Assembly (NCBI RefSeq): GCF_000427425.1
Contig: NZ_KE386494.1
Location: forward strand, 1,007,730-1,071,729
Length of the DNA stretch: 64,000 nt
Direction: 5' to 3'
Source: Caldanaerobius polysaccharolyticus DSM 13641
GTDB taxonomy: Bacteria; Bacillota; Thermoanaerobacteria; Thermoanaerobacterales; Caldanaerobiaceae
This document shows, one piece after another, positions 51,792 to 62,576 of this stretch (positions are counted from its first letter, which is position 1; each line of letters begins with the position of its first letter). The position numbers were made by a program, and so were the translations under genes. The notes below the pieces were generated by a model that was given only the letters and a program-made list of their open reading frames with translations, searched no databases and was not told where the DNA came from.

Positions 51792-52511
51792 ATGGGTTTT
51801 TATGAAGAGATCAGCAAATACTACGACGACATCTTCCCTGTACAAGAAAGCCAGATAAAATTGGTACAAAGCGTCTTTAGCTCAGGATTCAAAGTTCTGG
51901 ATGTGGCTTGCGGTTCAGGCACATATACTATTGAGCTGGCAAAAAGAGGTTACAACATGGCGGGCATTGATTTAAGCCCTGACATGATAGACATCGCATT
52001 AAAAAAAACCGCTGAACAAAACCTGATAATTGATTTTCGCGTAGGGGATATGACAGATCTTTCGCATATAGGCGAAAAGAGTTTTGATGGTGTAATGTGC
52101 ATGGGAAATTCATTGGTCCATTTAAACGATGAGATGAGTGTTTTAAAAGCGCTTAAAGAATTCCGCAGGGTCTTAAAAGAAAACGGAAAATTACTTCTTC
52201 AGATCATCAACTTTGACAGGGTGCTAAAACACCACATTGAGAGCTTGCCTGTTATCACTAATCCGGAAAAGGATCTGGTATTTATAAGAAAATATCATAT
52301 AGACCAAAAAGGGTATGTGGACTTTATAACCAATTTAACCGTGGGCAACCGCACATTTGAAAACACCATAAAGCTATTGCCCATCCAAAGTGAAACACTA
52401 AAACACCTTCTGTCCAAAGCCGGTTTTGGAAACGCCACCTTTTATGGCGGGTTTGACAAAAGCCCTTTTGACAGCGATAAATCATTTATCCTTATCGCCG
52501 AAGCGCTCTAA
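51792..52511 (+). CDS. SAM-dependent class I methyltransferase
   Basis: The 239-residue protein shows motif I VLDVACGSGTYTIELAKRGY, motif II-like GIDLSPDMIDIA and motif IV DGVMCMGNSLVHL. The substrate is unknown; family members act on small molecules. ATG 51792 follows GGGAAAGGCGG. Its end overlaps the convergent VTT gene by 30 bases. Confidence 0.85.
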   Translation: MGFYEEISKYYDDIFPVQESQIKLVQSVFSSGFKVLDVACGSGTYTIELAKRGYNMAGIDLSPDMIDIALKKTAEQNLIIDFRVGDMTDLSHIGEKSFDGVMCMGNSLVHLNDEMSVLKALKEFRRVLKENGKLLLQIINFDRVLKHHIESLPVITNPEKDLVFIRKYHIDQKGYVDFITNLTVGNRTFENTIKLLPIQSETLKHLLSKAGFGNATFYGGFDKSPFDSDKSFILIAEAL

Positions 52512-53198
52512 AGGAGCAAATTTTCCAATGCGCTTCATTATATAGTCTTTTTTTAACGCCCCTGCGATAAAAAGCAGCACAGCTATCGCGGACAGCAATG
52601 CGACCACAAGAAAATTTCTTTCGTACATGCTGGCGCCTATATACGATGAAAACACAATGCCAGGCAAACGCGCCAGTAAGGTAATAAACAAATACTTCCA
52701 AAATGATATAGGGGTAACACCTGCTACATAGGACAACGCGTCTTTAGGCATACCCGGGATGAGAAACAGCAAAAAAAGCGCGATCTCCCCTTTGGGATTA
52801 TTTATAAAATCCTTGAGCTTAGATAACCTCTCAGGAGAGATCACTTTTTTTAATGCACTGTAACCTAAAACCCTGGCTATCTCAAAGCATATAACAGATC
52901 CCAGCGTGATGCCCACTACCGACAAAATCGAACCCATCATCGCTCCATAAACATACCCGCCAGCTATCTGTATGACTTCCCCTGGTATGACAAAAACCAC
53001 CACCTGAACTATCTGAACGGCGATGTAAACCAGAAATCCCTTGCTGCCATATCCTTCAATCCACAACCTGAACTTCTCCGGATTTGACGCCAGAAGGGCC
53101 AGACTGTGCCCATACCGCATGGCAAAAAAGGTGAAAACGCCCACAAATAAGATAGTCCCTGCAATATAGCCTTTAAGTTTTTTTATCTTATACCCCAT
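52482..53198 (-). CDS. TVP38/TMEM64 (VTT/DedA-like) membrane protein
   Basis: The 238-residue protein has five to six membrane segments and the VTT core (VFVIPGEVIQIAGGYVYGAMMGSILSVVGITLGSVICFEIARVLG and FLLFLIPGMPKDALSYVAG). Relatives act as lipid scramblases or undecaprenyl-phosphate flippases. ATG 53198 follows ATGGTGG. It overlaps the methyltransferase gene on the other strand. Confidence 0.9.
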   Translation of the reverse strand: MGYKIKKLKGYIAGTILFVGVFTFFAMRYGHSLALLASNPEKFRLWIEGYGSKGFLVYIAVQIVQVVVFVIPGEVIQIAGGYVYGAMMGSILSVVGITLGSVICFEIARVLGYSALKKVISPERLSKLKDFINNPKGEIALFLLFLIPGMPKDALSYVAGVTPISFWKYLFITLLARLPGIVFSSYIGASMYERNFLVVALLSAIAVLLFIAGALKKDYIMKRIGKFAPLERFGDKDK

Positions 53199-53218
53199 AA
53201 TACCACCATCGATCTCTC

Positions 53219-53641
53219 TTATCCCACGGCAAAATAAGTGCCCGTGGCCAAAGCTAACACCTCACCGCTTTCGCTGATTATCCTTCCCTCCGTGACAACG
53301 GTCCTATTCCCATTGTGCAATACCCTACCTTCAGCTGTCACTGTACTTCCTATTTTGCCCGGTGCTACAAAATTTATTTTCATCTCCAGCGTAACTACGT
53401 CCTTACCAGTAGTAAAAGCGGCCATACCCATCGCCGCATCTAAAAGCGTGGCAGTAACCCCACCGTGAGCAATTCCCGCTGTATTGGCGTGGTCTTCGCC
53501 AAATGTCAACTGCAATATGGCATAATTTTTTCCCACTTCCTTTGTTTTAATGCCAATATAATTCTGAAAACTCATCCTTTCATTGATAGACATTATCTTT
53601 TTAAAAACAGCTTTATCCAAACCTGTATTTATTGCTTCCAT
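53219..53641 (-). CDS. PaaI-type hotdog thioesterase
   Basis: The 140-residue protein has the hotdog-fold core ANTAGIAHGGVTATLLDAAMGMAAFT with the catalytic GIAHGG segment and conserved Asp. It hydrolyses acyl-CoA thioesters; the acyl group is unknown. ATG 53641 follows GAGGTGA. It lies 20 bases from the VTT gene and 30 bases after the UPF0182 gene; co-transcription is likely. Confidence 0.88.
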   Translation of the reverse strand: MEAINTGLDKAVFKKIMSINERMSFQNYIGIKTKEVGKNYAILQLTFGEDHANTAGIAHGGVTATLLDAAMGMAAFTTGKDVVTLEMKINFVAPGKIGSTVTAEGRVLHNGNRTVVTEGRIISESGEVLALATGTYFAVG

Positions 53642-53670
53642 TTTTTCACCTCATTACCCAAAAATTCATT

Positions 53671-56397
53671 TCATTTAGGCTGTTTATTCATAACCTTGAG
53701 TATATCTCCTAGTTGTTTTATATAATTGCCATAGGAAGTCCAATCCCCTTGTTTTATGGCGTTATCTGCTTTTTGGTAGAGGTCATTAGCCTGCTTGATC
53801 AAGTCCTGCAAATTCCCCTGAGGAGCCTGAACTGCTGTTTGAGGCACAGATGGGTTTATATTGAATACCTTGTTAAGTGCAGCATCTAGTGTATCCTCCA
53901 TCACTATTTTATTGTCATAGGCCACTATAATCCTCTTTACCTCGGGAATACTTTCTTTAGCATCTGATTTTATATAAAGAGGTTCTACGTACAGTATGGA
54001 GTCCTCTACGGGAATAACCAGTGTGTTACCTCTTAATACTTCAGACCCCTTCTGATTCCACAAGCTAAGCTCTTTAGAAATATCAGGATCGTTGTCTATC
54101 TTGGCTTCTATCTGCATAGGGCCGTAAATGGTGGTGCTCTTAGGCATAACATACGCTTCCAGCTTTCCGTAATTTGCTCCATCCATCCTGGCCACCATAT
54201 ACGCCACAAGATTGTCCTTTTGCGCGGGGGTAAAGGGTATTGTCAACAAATACTCTTCATCTCTCATTCCTGGCAATCTAGCTATCATATACTGGGATTC
54301 TTCAGGCTGGGTTCTATCGTAATATTTTTCTTTAGCGATGTCGTAAGAGTCCTCTCTGTTGTAAAATACCGTGGGATTTGACATGTGATAATTTTTATAA
54401 ATTTCTGCTTGCAAGTCAAAAAGATCCTGAGGATACCTTATGTGTTTTTTCAAACCTTCCGGCATCTTTGAACCGTCTTTAAAGAGCTCGGGAAATATAT
54501 TCCTGTACACCATGGCCACAGGATCGCTTTTATCCACGATGTAGTAATCCACTGTGCCATTATAGGCATCTACCACCACTTTAATGGAGTTCCTTATATA
54601 GTTCACCCATCTCCCATCAGGCAACTGATAAGGCTGAGAATACGGATAATCATTGCTGGTGGTAAACGCATCAATGATCCAATACAGTTTTCCGCTGTCT
54701 ATGACGATATACGGGTCCTGATCATAAGTCAAAAAAGGCGCTATTTTCTCCACTCTCTGCATTATATTCCTGTAAATCAGTATTTTACTGGTAGGCTTAA
54801 TCTCGCTTGACACCAGAAGCTTTATGTCACCGTAGTTAAACGCAAACAACAATCTGTTGAAAAAGTTCATAGGTATTCCCGCCTTACCTTTATACACCGA
54901 CTCCACATTATCCGCACCTGACGGGTAGTCAAATTCTTTTAAAGCCGTGTTGGTTATAGCGTAATCGTCAGTCAACTCCCCAAAATATATCTCAGGCCTT
55001 GTTATTTTTATGCTATTATCGCTGACCGGCGGTATGTTTTTAATGGTAAGTACAGGCTGTCCCTGGGAATTTACCTTGTTTACAGGGGACATAACCACGC
55101 CGTAGCCGTGGGTGTATTTAAGGTGTTTATTTATCCATGTCTTAGCATGATCCGTGAGATCGGGAATAGACATCTCTCTGGCAGACAAAAACACCTGGGT
55201 GTATTTCCCGGAAATATCATACCTGTCTATATCGATATCGTTAAATTTGTAATAAAGCCTTATACCTTGCAGCTGATTGTAAACCTGATTAACAGGCCTA
55301 TAGTCGTTGATCCTTATATTTTCAATGGTATCCACGTTGTCTCCTAAAGATTTTGCCGTTAAATTCTCTTTATAATTAAATTCTATCCTCTTTACTTTAT
55401 CTATTCCAAATCCTTTTTGTGTATACTGAATATTGTATCTTATATAAGGCATCTCCTTGGTCAGCTCATTAGGCGACACCACAAGCTGCTGGACAATTGC
55501 GGCGATTACGCCAGACACAACGATTACAGCTACCATCGTTACAGGCCCTATGGCAATTATCTTAAGGCTTCTCCTCAAAGCTCCGACTAAAAACAATATG
55601 CCGGCTAAAACCGATACTATCATTAAAACCCTGTAAGCAACAAGTGTCACATGGACATCCGTATAACCAGCCCCAAACACTATTCCCCTCGGTGAGTAAA
55701 CCAGGTCAAACGCCTTTAAGTAATACCTTAGAGCAAATAGCACGAAAAGCAAAAAGCCGAATATAGCGATCCTAGCGATGAGTATATTAAGGATATCTTT
55801 ATTTGAATAAGCTTCAAGTACAGAGTCATCATCAGAAAGCCTGTAAAAGCGAGTACTATCAGACATGTACATAATGGCATACAACAGCGCGGTTATAATA
55901 GCTAGAACGACCAGCAAGGCTGTTACAAAGCCCAGGACACCCTGTATAAAGGGCAACTTGAACATGTAAAGGCTTATGTCCTTATGAAACAGTGGATCAT
56001 ATAAATTAAAATCCACAGCGTTAAAATAGGACAAAGCTTTGCTCCAAAGGCTGTTTGCCAGGCTTACCGATGATATAAGGGAAATGATGAAAGAAGCTAC
56101 GACAATGGCAAAATTGTACCCTTTAAACTCGTTTCCATTGTTATAATCAGTGCTAAACCTTATAAAGTCCCTTTTGACCTTTTGCAGGTAGGAAAACACC
56201 ACCAGGAATACAACGATAAATACAGGTACGCCGATTTTTAACTCGGCGATATACCTCGTAAAGAATACCTTCGTATATCCCAGTTCTTTAAACCACTGGT
56301 AATCAATTATTAGGCCAGAAAGGGACAAAATCAAAAATACCAGCACCACAAAAAGGGCTATAACAGAAGACACTAGCAATTTTCTTCCGCTGATCAT
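53671..56397 (-). CDS. UPF0182 family membrane protein
   Basis: At 908 residues this matches the UPF0182 family: seven hydrophobic segments in the first 330 residues, then a large extracytoplasmic domain (YIRYNIQYTQKGFGIDKV, YTHGYGVVMSPVNKVNSQGQPVL, AYNGTVDYYIVDKSDPVAMVYRNIFPELF, IEAKIDNDPDISKELSLWNQKGSEVLRGNTLVIPVEDSILYVEPLY). The function is unknown. The C-terminal tail is Gln/Lys-rich and helical. ATG 56397 follows GAGAGGAAG. Confidence 0.93.
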   Translation of the reverse strand: MISGRKLLVSSVIALFVVLVFLILSLSGLIIDYQWFKELGYTKVFFTRYIAELKIGVPVFIVVFLVVFSYLQKVKRDFIRFSTDYNNGNEFKGYNFAIVVASFIISLISSVSLANSLWSKALSYFNAVDFNLYDPLFHKDISLYMFKLPFIQGVLGFVTALLVVLAIITALLYAIMYMSDSTRFYRLSDDDSVLEAYSNKDILNILIARIAIFGFLLFVLFALRYYLKAFDLVYSPRGIVFGAGYTDVHVTLVAYRVLMIVSVLAGILFLVGALRRSLKIIAIGPVTMVAVIVVSGVIAAIVQQLVVSPNELTKEMPYIRYNIQYTQKGFGIDKVKRIEFNYKENLTAKSLGDNVDTIENIRINDYRPVNQVYNQLQGIRLYYKFNDIDIDRYDISGKYTQVFLSAREMSIPDLTDHAKTWINKHLKYTHGYGVVMSPVNKVNSQGQPVLTIKNIPPVSDNSIKITRPEIYFGELTDDYAITNTALKEFDYPSGADNVESVYKGKAGIPMNFFNRLLFAFNYGDIKLLVSSEIKPTSKILIYRNIMQRVEKIAPFLTYDQDPYIVIDSGKLYWIIDAFTTSNDYPYSQPYQLPDGRWVNYIRNSIKVVVDAYNGTVDYYIVDKSDPVAMVYRNIFPELFKDGSKMPEGLKKHIRYPQDLFDLQAEIYKNYHMSNPTVFYNREDSYDIAKEKYYDRTQPEESQYMIARLPGMRDEEYLLTIPFTPAQKDNLVAYMVARMDGANYGKLEAYVMPKSTTIYGPMQIEAKIDNDPDISKELSLWNQKGSEVLRGNTLVIPVEDSILYVEPLYIKSDAKESIPEVKRIIVAYDNKIVMEDTLDAALNKVFNINPSVPQTAVQAPQGNLQDLIKQANDLYQKADNAIKQGDWTSYGNYIKQLGDILKVMNKQPK

Positions 56398-56421
56398 AAT
56401 ATCTTCCTCTCATGATATTTA

Positions 56422-56449
56422 ATAAAAAAAGATCCTCCAATCGGATCTT
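56422..56449 (-). terminator. Terminator of the tRNA-Ser cluster
   Basis: AAGATCC and GGATCTT pair, with TTTTTTT after them on the minus strand, immediately downstream of the encoded CCA of tRNA-Ser(GCT). Confidence 0.85.
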
Positions 56450-56452
56450 ATG

Positions 56453-56546
56453 TGGCGGAGAAGGAGGGACTTGAACCCTCGCGCCGGGTTATCCCCGACC
56501 TACAGTCTTAGCAGGACCGCCCCTTCACCAACTTGGGTACTTCTCC
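56453..56546 (-). tRNA. tRNA-Ser (GCT)
   Basis: A class II tRNA with long variable arm. Acceptor GGAGAAG/CTTCTCC, anticodon loop CTGCTAA (anticodon GCT), T-loop GGTTCAAGTCC, encoded CCA end. It lies 17 bases downstream of the other tRNA-Ser. Confidence 0.97.
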
Positions 56547-56562
56547 TCGTTTTTAATTTTCA

Positions 56563-56650
<88 letters not shown>

Positions 56651-56666
56651 GTCCACGGCACTATAC

Positions 56667-56695
56667 AGTATATCACATCTTATATTACATGTCAA
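56667..56695 (-). promoter_or_regulatory. Promoter of the tRNA-Ser pair
   Basis: TTGACA (56695-56690) and TATACT (56672-56667) are 17 bases apart on the minus strand, just inside the serS-tRNA gap. It gives the tRNAs a promoter independent of the T-box. Confidence 0.8.
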
Positions 56696-56699
56696 TATT

Positions 56700-57974
<1,275 letters not shown>

Positions 57975-58017
57975 CTAACATCCCTCCTGCCTTAGTTTAT
58001 CTGATTTTCAATTAAAA

Positions 58018-58250
58018 AAGATCTCACCCACTAAGGGACGAGATCTCCCGCGTTGCCACCCTAATTGGCTTAACATCAGCTAAGCCCTCTTTACGCATAA
58101 CGGAACTCTCCGTTTGCACCTACTAGATTCAGCGCAAATGCTCCAGAACGGACTTCAATACAGCCAGCACCTGTTCGCACCGACCACAGGCTCTCTTAAA
58201 CCGCGCTGTATCTACTTCTTTCCTTCATCGCATTTAACCGTATCAACTTA
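58018..58250 (-). promoter_or_regulatory. T-box leader of serS
   Basis: The leader has the T-box sequence AGGGTGGCAACGCGGG (58062-58047), followed by a terminator with stem GATCTCGTCCC/GGGTGAGATC and T-run. Upstream is a long stem I; GAAG-TCC-GTTCTGGAG suggests a UCC (Ser) specifier. It senses uncharged tRNA-Ser and lets transcription through when serine charging drops. Confidence 0.93.
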
Positions 58251-58256
58251 AACTAT

Positions 58257-58284
58257 ATAATATCATAAACATAATTTTTGTCAA
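58257..58284 (-). promoter_or_regulatory. Promoter of the serS T-box leader
   Basis: TTGACA (58284-58279) and TATTAT (58262-58257) on the minus strand have a 16-base spacer, just upstream of the leader. Confidence 0.65.
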
Positions 58285-58351
58285 TATTCATCTCGAAATA
58301 AAGCGCTGCTTTTGGTATAATAAAAATATCCTACGCAAAAGGAGTGTTTCA

Positions 58352-59416
58352 ATGGACAAAGACAAATACACACAGCTATATCATAGATATATGGTTTACG
58401 TTATCATCGCATTTGTCACATACCTGATTTTGTTTAAACTATTGCCCGCTCTATTGCCTTTCATAGTCGCCGCGATTCTCGCCATCGTCATCGATCCTGC
58501 AGTGGAATTCCTGGAAAAGAAATTAAAAATACCCCGTGGACTCGCAGTAGCCGTAACCATGCTATCTATATTCGGGTTTATCCTGTTTTTAATCGCCATA
58601 GCCACAACCCAGATAATATCAGAACTTCAGCGGTTGCTGGGGATACTTCCTGCATACTTTAACTCAGCCAGCAAGGACTTAAACACCATGATCTTAAATA
58701 TCCAGGATCTTTACGCAGGATTGCCTAAAAACGTCACCGACATTATTCAAAGCAATATAGGCAATGTGGTCAACACATTGTACGGGATAGCAAAAGCCAG
58801 TATAAACTATACGATAAACCTATTTAGCAATATCCCTCATATGTTTATGATATCCATGATCACATTAATCGCCACTTTTTTCATGAGTAAAGACAAAAAC
58901 ATTATAGTGCCTTTTTTATTAAAGCAAATACCTAAAAAGTGGGCTGCAAACACCCACAACATAAAAACAGACCTGTTTAAAACGCTATTTGGGTTTTTAA
59001 GAGCAGAGTTGACCATAATCCTTTTGACATTCATTGAGTGTTCCATCGGTTTACTGATCATAGGATTTGATTACGCGTTTTTAATGGGGTTAATCGTGAG
59101 CGTTGTAGATGCCCTTCCTATTATAGGAAGCGGTTCTGTCTTAATTCCATGGGCTCTTATAGTGATATTTATATACAAAAATGTAAAGGTAGGAATATAC
59201 CTGATAATACTGTACGCGATAATAATAATCTTAAGGCAGTTAATGGAACCCCATATCGTAGGCAGCAGCATAGGACTTCACCCTCTTGTCACGCTGTTGA
59301 GCATGTATCTAGGACTTAAGTTTATGGGTTTTATCGGATTGTTTATGGGGCCAGCTATAGTGATACTCGTTAAAACCATGCAAAAAGCAGGCCTTATACC
59401 GTCATTTAAAACGTAA
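58352..59416 (+). CDS. ytvI: AI-2E family permease, sporulation YtvI-like
   Basis: The 354-residue membrane protein has about eight helices, a PerM/AI-2E signature (GLIVSVVDALPIIGSGSVLIPWALIVI and GLHPLVTLLSMYLGLKFMGFIGLFMGPAIVI) and a central soluble part. Clostridial members of this length are usually called sporulation protein YtvI. The transported substrate is unknown. ATG 58352 follows AAAAGGAGTG. Confidence 0.85.
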   Translation: MDKDKYTQLYHRYMVYVIIAFVTYLILFKLLPALLPFIVAAILAIVIDPAVEFLEKKLKIPRGLAVAVTMLSIFGFILFLIAIATTQIISELQRLLGILPAYFNSASKDLNTMILNIQDLYAGLPKNVTDIIQSNIGNVVNTLYGIAKASINYTINLFSNIPHMFMISMITLIATFFMSKDKNIIVPFLLKQIPKKWAANTHNIKTDLFKTLFGFLRAELTIILLTFIECSIGLLIIGFDYAFLMGLIVSVVDALPIIGSGSVLIPWALIVIFIYKNVKVGIYLIILYAIIIILRQLMEPHIVGSSIGLHPLVTLLSMYLGLKFMGFIGLFMGPAIVILVKTMQKAGLIPSFKT

Positions 59417-59443
59417 AAAAGCGCCGCTGACACGGCGCTTTTG
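59414..59443. terminator. Bidirectional terminator
   Basis: AAAAGCGCCG and CGGCGCTTTT pair around a six-base loop between two convergent genes. Confidence 0.9.
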
Positions 59444-60214
59444 TCATCTGGCGTTCTTTATACCTACTCCTGCAGCGCTGAGGTTTTTGCAGCTGATTTG
59501 CGCGCTCTCCAATGGCGACTTTTCAAAATCCTCCTGTTCCACGATATACCACTCAATTCCCAATTCTCCAGCGGCATTGAATATATCCCTAAAGTTAATT
59601 GTGCCGTTTAAAATCTCGGTATCTTTACCTGTTTTTTCATCCAGGTCTTTCAGGTGGATTATCGGCAACCTACCAGCGTACTTTTTTACGTAAGCCACAG
59701 GATCTTCACCGCCTTTTTTAACCCAATACGTGTCTATCTCCGCTTTTACATACTGCGGGTCTGTCAACTCAAAAAATATGTCTAATGCGTATTTTTCGCC
59801 TATCCTCTTGAACTCGTGGGCGTGGTTATGGTAACAAAAAACAAATCCGTTTTCGGTCAGCTTTTTGCCTATTGCGTTGACTTTATCAGCAAGCCTTTTA
59901 AACTCCTCCATATCTTTAATTTCGTCAAGCTGCAAGTAAGGACACGTTATGTACCTGCTGCCTATCACCTTGTTGTACTCAATTACCCCATTCAGGTCAT
60001 TGTCCAGAGCATTAAAACTTACGTGAGATCCAGCCGACGTAAGCCCAAAGTTATTCAAATGCCTTTTTAATTCTTCAGCCGTGAGATCTCCATATCCTGC
60101 AAATTCCACACCATCATAGCCCATTTCAGCGACTTTTTTCAGCGTGCCCACAAAATCTGCTGGCATAACATCCCTTAAAGTATACAATTGAAGTCCCAAT
60201 GGCAACCTGCTCAT
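59444..60214 (-). CDS. Sugar-phosphate isomerase/epimerase family TIM barrel
   Basis: The 256-residue xylose-isomerase-like barrel shows the AP endonuclease 2-type fold: LGLQLYTLRDVMPADFVGTLKKVAEMGYDGVEFAGYG, FCYHNHAHEF, VKAEIDTYWVKKGG and IIHLKDLDE with conserved metal-binding His/Asp/Glu. The substrate is unknown (IolE or tagatose epimerase-like). ATG 60214 is used, as ATG 60223 abuts the AAGGAG site. Confidence 0.88.
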   Translation of the reverse strand: MSRLPLGLQLYTLRDVMPADFVGTLKKVAEMGYDGVEFAGYGDLTAEELKRHLNNFGLTSAGSHVSFNALDNDLNGVIEYNKVIGSRYITCPYLQLDEIKDMEEFKRLADKVNAIGKKLTENGFVFCYHNHAHEFKRIGEKYALDIFFELTDPQYVKAEIDTYWVKKGGEDPVAYVKKYAGRLPIIHLKDLDEKTGKDTEILNGTINFRDIFNAAGELGIEWYIVEQEDFEKSPLESAQISCKNLSAAGVGIKNAR

Positions 60215-60242
60215 AAAACACATCTCCTTTTTAATATTTTGA

Positions 60243-61607
60243 TCAATTATTCAAGCTGTGAATAGGTGCAGGAATCCTCCCACCCCTTTTCACAAACACC
60301 TCTGGCGAAAACTCGCTTACTTCCATAACCGGCGCTTTACCTAAAAGACCGCCAAATTCAACCCATTCACCTACTTTTTTACCGGGCACAGGTATAACCC
60401 TGACCGCTGTAGTCTTTTTATTTACAACCCCTATAGCCATTTCGTCAGCTATAATGCCAGCTATAGTATAAGGTGAGGTGTCTCCAGGTATTGCTATCAT
60501 ATCCAGCCCCACAGAGCAAACACACGTCATGGCTTCCAATTTTTCTATTTTAAGTGCCCCTGCGCTCACAGCGTCAATCATTCCCGCGTCTTCACTGACA
60601 GGTATAAAGGCACCGCTTAGACCACCTACATACGATGTAGCCATAACCCCGCCTTTTTTCACAGCGTCATTTAACAGAGCCAGCGCTGCTGTAGTCCCTG
60701 GTGCTCCACATCGCTCCAGCCCCATAGCCTCAAGTATATTTGCTATGCTATCCCCCCTGGCTGGAGTAGGAGCCAAAGACAAATCTATAATGCCAAAGTG
60801 ACTCTCAAGCCTTTGGGCAGCTATTCTTCCTATGAGTTCTCCGGCCCTCGTTATCTTAAACGCAGTCTTTTTTATAGCCTCCGCCAATTCTCCAAAATCC
60901 GCATCAGGCCCTAACCTTTCCACCACCCGATGTACCACACCGGGTCCGCTAATGCCCACGTTTACCGTGCTCTCAGGCTCTCCAATCCCATGAAACGACC
61001 CAGCCATGAAAGGATTGTCCTCCGGGGCATTAGCAAATACAACCAGCTTCGCACAGCCAATGCCGTCCTTATCTGCGGTGAGAGCAGCCGTTTCCTTGAT
61101 GATGTTACCCATGATCAAAACTGCGTCCATATTGATACCAGATCTGGAAGTGGCCACATTCACAGAGGAACATACCCTCTCGGTCTCAGACAAAACTTCA
61201 GGAATGGATCTTATAAGGGTTATATCACCGCTGGTGAACCCTTTGTGCACCAGTGCCGAATAGCCTCCAATAAAGTTCACACCTATCTCCTGAGAAGCCC
61301 TGTCCATGGCCTCAGCTATGGCTTTAAAGCCTTCTAAATCAAATCCATCTCCTATTATAGAGATAGGCGTAACAGATACCCTTTTGTTAACAATAGGGAT
61401 ACCGTACTCGCTCTCCAGGTCCTCTGCAACCTTTACCAGATTCTCAGCAAGCCTGGTTATTTTATCGTACACAGCCTCGGCGGTAGCTCGAGGATCGCTT
61501 TTTCTGCAATCATTTAAATTTATACCCAGCGTAATAGTCCTTATATCCAAATTCTCGGCCTGTACCATCCTTATGGTTTCCGTAATCTCCTGAAATGCAA
61601 TAGCCAT
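60243..61607 (-). CDS. PFL/UPF0210 (DUF711) family protein
   Basis: The 454-residue protein belongs to the UPF0210/DUF711 group distantly related to pyruvate formate-lyase-like barrels ([19 protein letters not shown]-like [65 protein letters not shown]). It lacks an obvious glycyl-radical tail. Function is unknown; it is almost always linked to an ACT-domain protein, as here, 8 bases apart. ATG 61607 follows ATAGGTGA. Confidence 0.92.
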   Translation of the reverse strand: MAIAFQEITETIRMVQAENLDIRTITLGINLNDCRKSDPRATAEAVYDKITRLAENLVKVAEDLESEYGIPIVNKRVSVTPISIIGDGFDLEGFKAIAEAMDRASQEIGVNFIGGYSALVHKGFTSGDITLIRSIPEVLSETERVCSSVNVATSRSGINMDAVLIMGNIIKETAALTADKDGIGCAKLVVFANAPEDNPFMAGSFHGIGEPESTVNVGISGPGVVHRVVERLGPDADFGELAEAIKKTAFKITRAGELIGRIAAQRLESHFGIIDLSLAPTPARGDSIANILEAMGLERCGAPGTTAALALLNDAVKKGGVMATSYVGGLSGAFIPVSEDAGMIDAVSAGALKIEKLEAMTCVCSVGLDMIAIPGDTSPYTIAGIIADEMAIGVVNKKTTAVRVIPVPGKKVGEWVEFGGLLGKAPVMEVSEFSPEVFVKRGGRIPAPIHSLNN

Positions 61608-61615
61608 TTTATCAC

Positions 61616-62059
61616 CTATATTCTCTGCATGTAATTGAAAATAGCTTGCTTTTGGGCGTCAATTTTAACCCCTATTTTCTCGCCTAATTGACTTAAATCT
61701 TTTTTCAGTTGATTGAAATCCTTAGAGCACAAACTTACGTCAACAACCATTATCATGGTAAAAAGCCCGTTGATGAGAGTCTGGTTTATGTCCAATATGT
61801 TGACATTGCAATCAGCAAGCATTCTCGCTACCGATGCTATTATGCCTATCTTATCCCTTCCTACAACAGAGATAACCACATGGTCTTCATCTTTTCTGCC
61901 TTCCTCGGGGTTTACAACACATTCCCCACCGACATATACCGTTTTAAAATTATTTTTCGCCCATGACTTTGCATCAGCTGTGATGATAGTTCCTTCCGGA
62001 TACTTTATCGTATCACCCGTTTCTCCCTTTATTACTTCTAGTGTAACAACCTTTTCCAT
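61616..62059 (-). CDS. ACT-domain protein with extra N-terminal domain
   Basis: The 147-residue product has a C-terminal ACT domain (about 58-147, [49 protein letters not shown]) of the UPF0237 type, which normally stands alone at about 90 residues. The first 57 residues (including [18 protein letters not shown]) form an additional segment reminiscent of the TPxAxxxA motif seen in several microcompartment-related enzymes. ACT domains bind amino acids, so it may regulate the PFL-family partner. ATG 62059 follows AGGGTG. Confidence 0.85.
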   Translation of the reverse strand: MEKVVTLEVIKGETGDTIKYPEGTIITADAKSWAKNNFKTVYVGGECVVNPEEGRKDEDHVVISVVGRDKIGIIASVARMLADCNVNILDINQTLINGLFTMIMVVDVSLCSKDFNQLKKDLSQLGEKIGVKIDAQKQAIFNYMQRI

Positions 62060-62146
62060 CTTTTTCACCCTAAAATAAAATTTCTTAGAACTCTATAGAC
62101 AGAAGTTATTATAACATATCAAAAAATAGATTTAAATAAAAATTTT

Positions 62147-62536
62147 CTACTTGATTATGCTCTTAATAGCGTTAAACAAATCATTTCCCTTCCTGTCTTT
62201 TTGAATTGTCTTATCTTTCATAGCGACGCCAAACACTTCATCGTAAAGTTCATCTCCGACGGATTTGTCGGACCTGTCCGACGATATATTCTCTTTATGG
62301 AAGAAAACAGCCTTATTTTCATTACTCTCCGAGTCAGACAAAAGGGAGTTAAAAAGCAACTGAACCAATTCAGGTCTACCGTATTTCTCTAAATGAGCAA
62401 AGGCAGTAATCAGATTTAATACGCTTTTGCTCCTGTTTTCCTGTTTATTTAGCCAATCCAAAGCCAATTTATCAACATCTGCGGTTATTCTTATTGACAA
62501 CCTATCTCCTATTTTTATATTGTTTTTCTTACCCAT
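62147..62536 (-). CDS. ParR-like DNA-binding partner of ParM (predicted)
   Basis: The 129-residue protein has an N-terminal ribbon-helix-helix-like segment (DRLSIRITADVDKLALDWLNKQENRSKSVLNLITAF) followed by a Ser/Asp-rich, weakly conserved tail ending in a helix. Size, fold and position directly after parM match the adaptor that binds centromere repeats and the filament end. Its own coding sequence contains GTCNGAC repeats (62254-62282). The family assignment is inference; ATG 62536 follows AGGGG at 10 bases. Confidence 0.65.
   Translation of the reverse strand: MGKKNNIKIGDRLSIRITADVDKLALDWLNKQENRSKSVLNLITAFAHLEKYGRPELVQLLFNSLLSDSESNENKAVFFHKENISSDRSDKSVGDELYDEVFGVAMKDKTIQKDRKGNDLFNAIKSIIK
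62266..62286. repeat. GTCNGAC repeat site A (candidate ParR site)
   Basis: TGTCNGACNTGTCNGAC followed by GATA; two palindromic heptamers with centres 9 bp apart, inside the ParR-like gene. A third near-match, CTCCGAC, lies at 62254-62260. Confidence 0.6.
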
Positions 62537-62576
62537 CTACAGCAACCCCTGTGACGCAAATGGCCTTTACCACAGA

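Noticed and set aside
60930..61337. Plus-strand open frame of 135 codons opposite the PFL-family gene
   Set aside because: Antisense shadow without start signals; coding evidence is all on the minus strand.
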